Notes under the pieces: generated by a model | What the model was told of the DNA's origin: nothing | What the model saw: the letters and a program-made list of their open reading frames with translations, nothing else | The model's database searches: none | Shown here: positions 63,891 through 64,000 of the stretch, piece after piece | Layout of the letters: each line of letters starts with the position of its first letter | How positions within the stretch are numbered: the stretch's first letter is position 1 | From: CAWKGC01 sp963849005 | GTDB taxonomy: Bacteria; Pseudomonadota; Gammaproteobacteria; Burkholderiales; Usitatibacteraceae | DNA: 64,000 nucleotides | Direction: 5' to 3' | NCBI GenBank assembly: GCA_963849005.1 | Contig: CAWKGC010000003.1 | Coordinates: 1 to 64,000 of the forward strand | Position numbers and translations under genes: made by a program

Positions 63891-64000
63891 ATGAAACTCC
63901 GACTTTCCGCCTCCGTACTCACGCTCGCGACACTCGCCGCCCTTGGCTGCGCATCCTCGCCGGAAGCAACTGCGCCGAACACGCTCGTCGCCGCCAAGGT
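63891..64000 (+). CDS. Lipoprotein, N-terminal part (runs off the window)
   Basis: The first 36 codons of an intact-looking gene have GAAAAGGAAC upstream of the ATG. The signal MKLRLSASVLTLATLAALGC ends in a lipobox, followed by a polar start (ASSPEATAPNTLVAAK). The family cannot be judged from this part. Confidence 0.6.
   Translation, partial: MKLRLSASVLTLATLAALGCASSPEATAPNTLVAAK

Overview
The window is GC-rich and densely packed, with housekeeping genes typical of Betaproteobacteria (Burkholderiales/Nitrosomonadales-like): RNase G, a yggS-proC-yggT operon next to pilT-pilU, HemJ, UbiB, a B12-dependent ribonucleotide reductase and several tandem LytS/LytTR two-component systems. No rRNA, tRNA, prophage, intact insertion sequence or CRISPR array was seen. 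The organism could not be named from the sequence alone. Many conserved genes carry one-base frameshifts in short G/C runs, and in each case the second frame resumes the same family. I treat these mostly as base-level sequence errors and annotate the whole locus as one gene. The ugp-like operon, nrdJ and the 51-60 kb genes are free of them.

Layout. 0-16.6 kb holds the 3' end of rng, a dynamin-like GTPase, small membrane proteins, yggS-proC-yggT (minus), pilT-pilU (plus), an rRNA-methyltransferase-like gene with hemJ, a DsbD/ScsB-type thiol transporter with a redoxin, and a minus-strand run of gamma-carbonic anhydrase, VanZ, a [2Fe-2S] ferredoxin and a hydrolase. 16.6-24.7 kb holds three consecutive LytS-type kinase/LytTR regulator pairs and two small membrane proteins. 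A short motif recurs upstream of these kinases and of the small membrane proteins here and at 3-4 kb, which suggests one regulon. 24.8-32.9 kb holds a sodium:solute symporter, a complete CUT1-type (UgpCBAE-like) ABC importer, a solitary HPr, an EEP-family phosphoesterase and a lipoprotein.

33-44.7 kb is a catabolic cluster: an O-methyltransferase-like gene, then a 2,2-dialkylglycine-decarboxylase-like aminotransferase, a polar amino-acid ABC importer (binding protein, two permeases, ATPase), heterotetrameric sarcosine-oxidase-family subunits in the order B-D-A-G, and a convergent ornithine-cyclodeaminase/alanine-dehydrogenase-family gene. Together they suggest uptake, oxidative N-demethylation and decarboxylative transamination of an N-methylated alpha,alpha-disubstituted amino acid. 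44.8-51.2 kb holds a secretin-like exported protein, UbiB, MsrA and NrdJ.

51.2-61.9 kb looks like an acquired block. Three overlapping minus-strand genes encode a 1859-residue exported beta-propeller/Ig-repeat protein, a lipoprotein, and a zinc phospholipase C/S1-nuclease-like enzyme. Next come a decayed fragment of an nrdJ 3' end, a 64-bp copy of the giant gene's leader, and two PIN-domain toxin-antitoxin pairs. The window ends with a beta-carbonic anhydrase, a peroxiredoxin-like protein, a DUF302 protein and the start of a lipoprotein gene. Palindromic repeats built on GGGGTCAGAG are scattered from 0.4 to 31.4 kb, usually at gene 3' ends. Two of them supply the stop codon of the adjacent gene.
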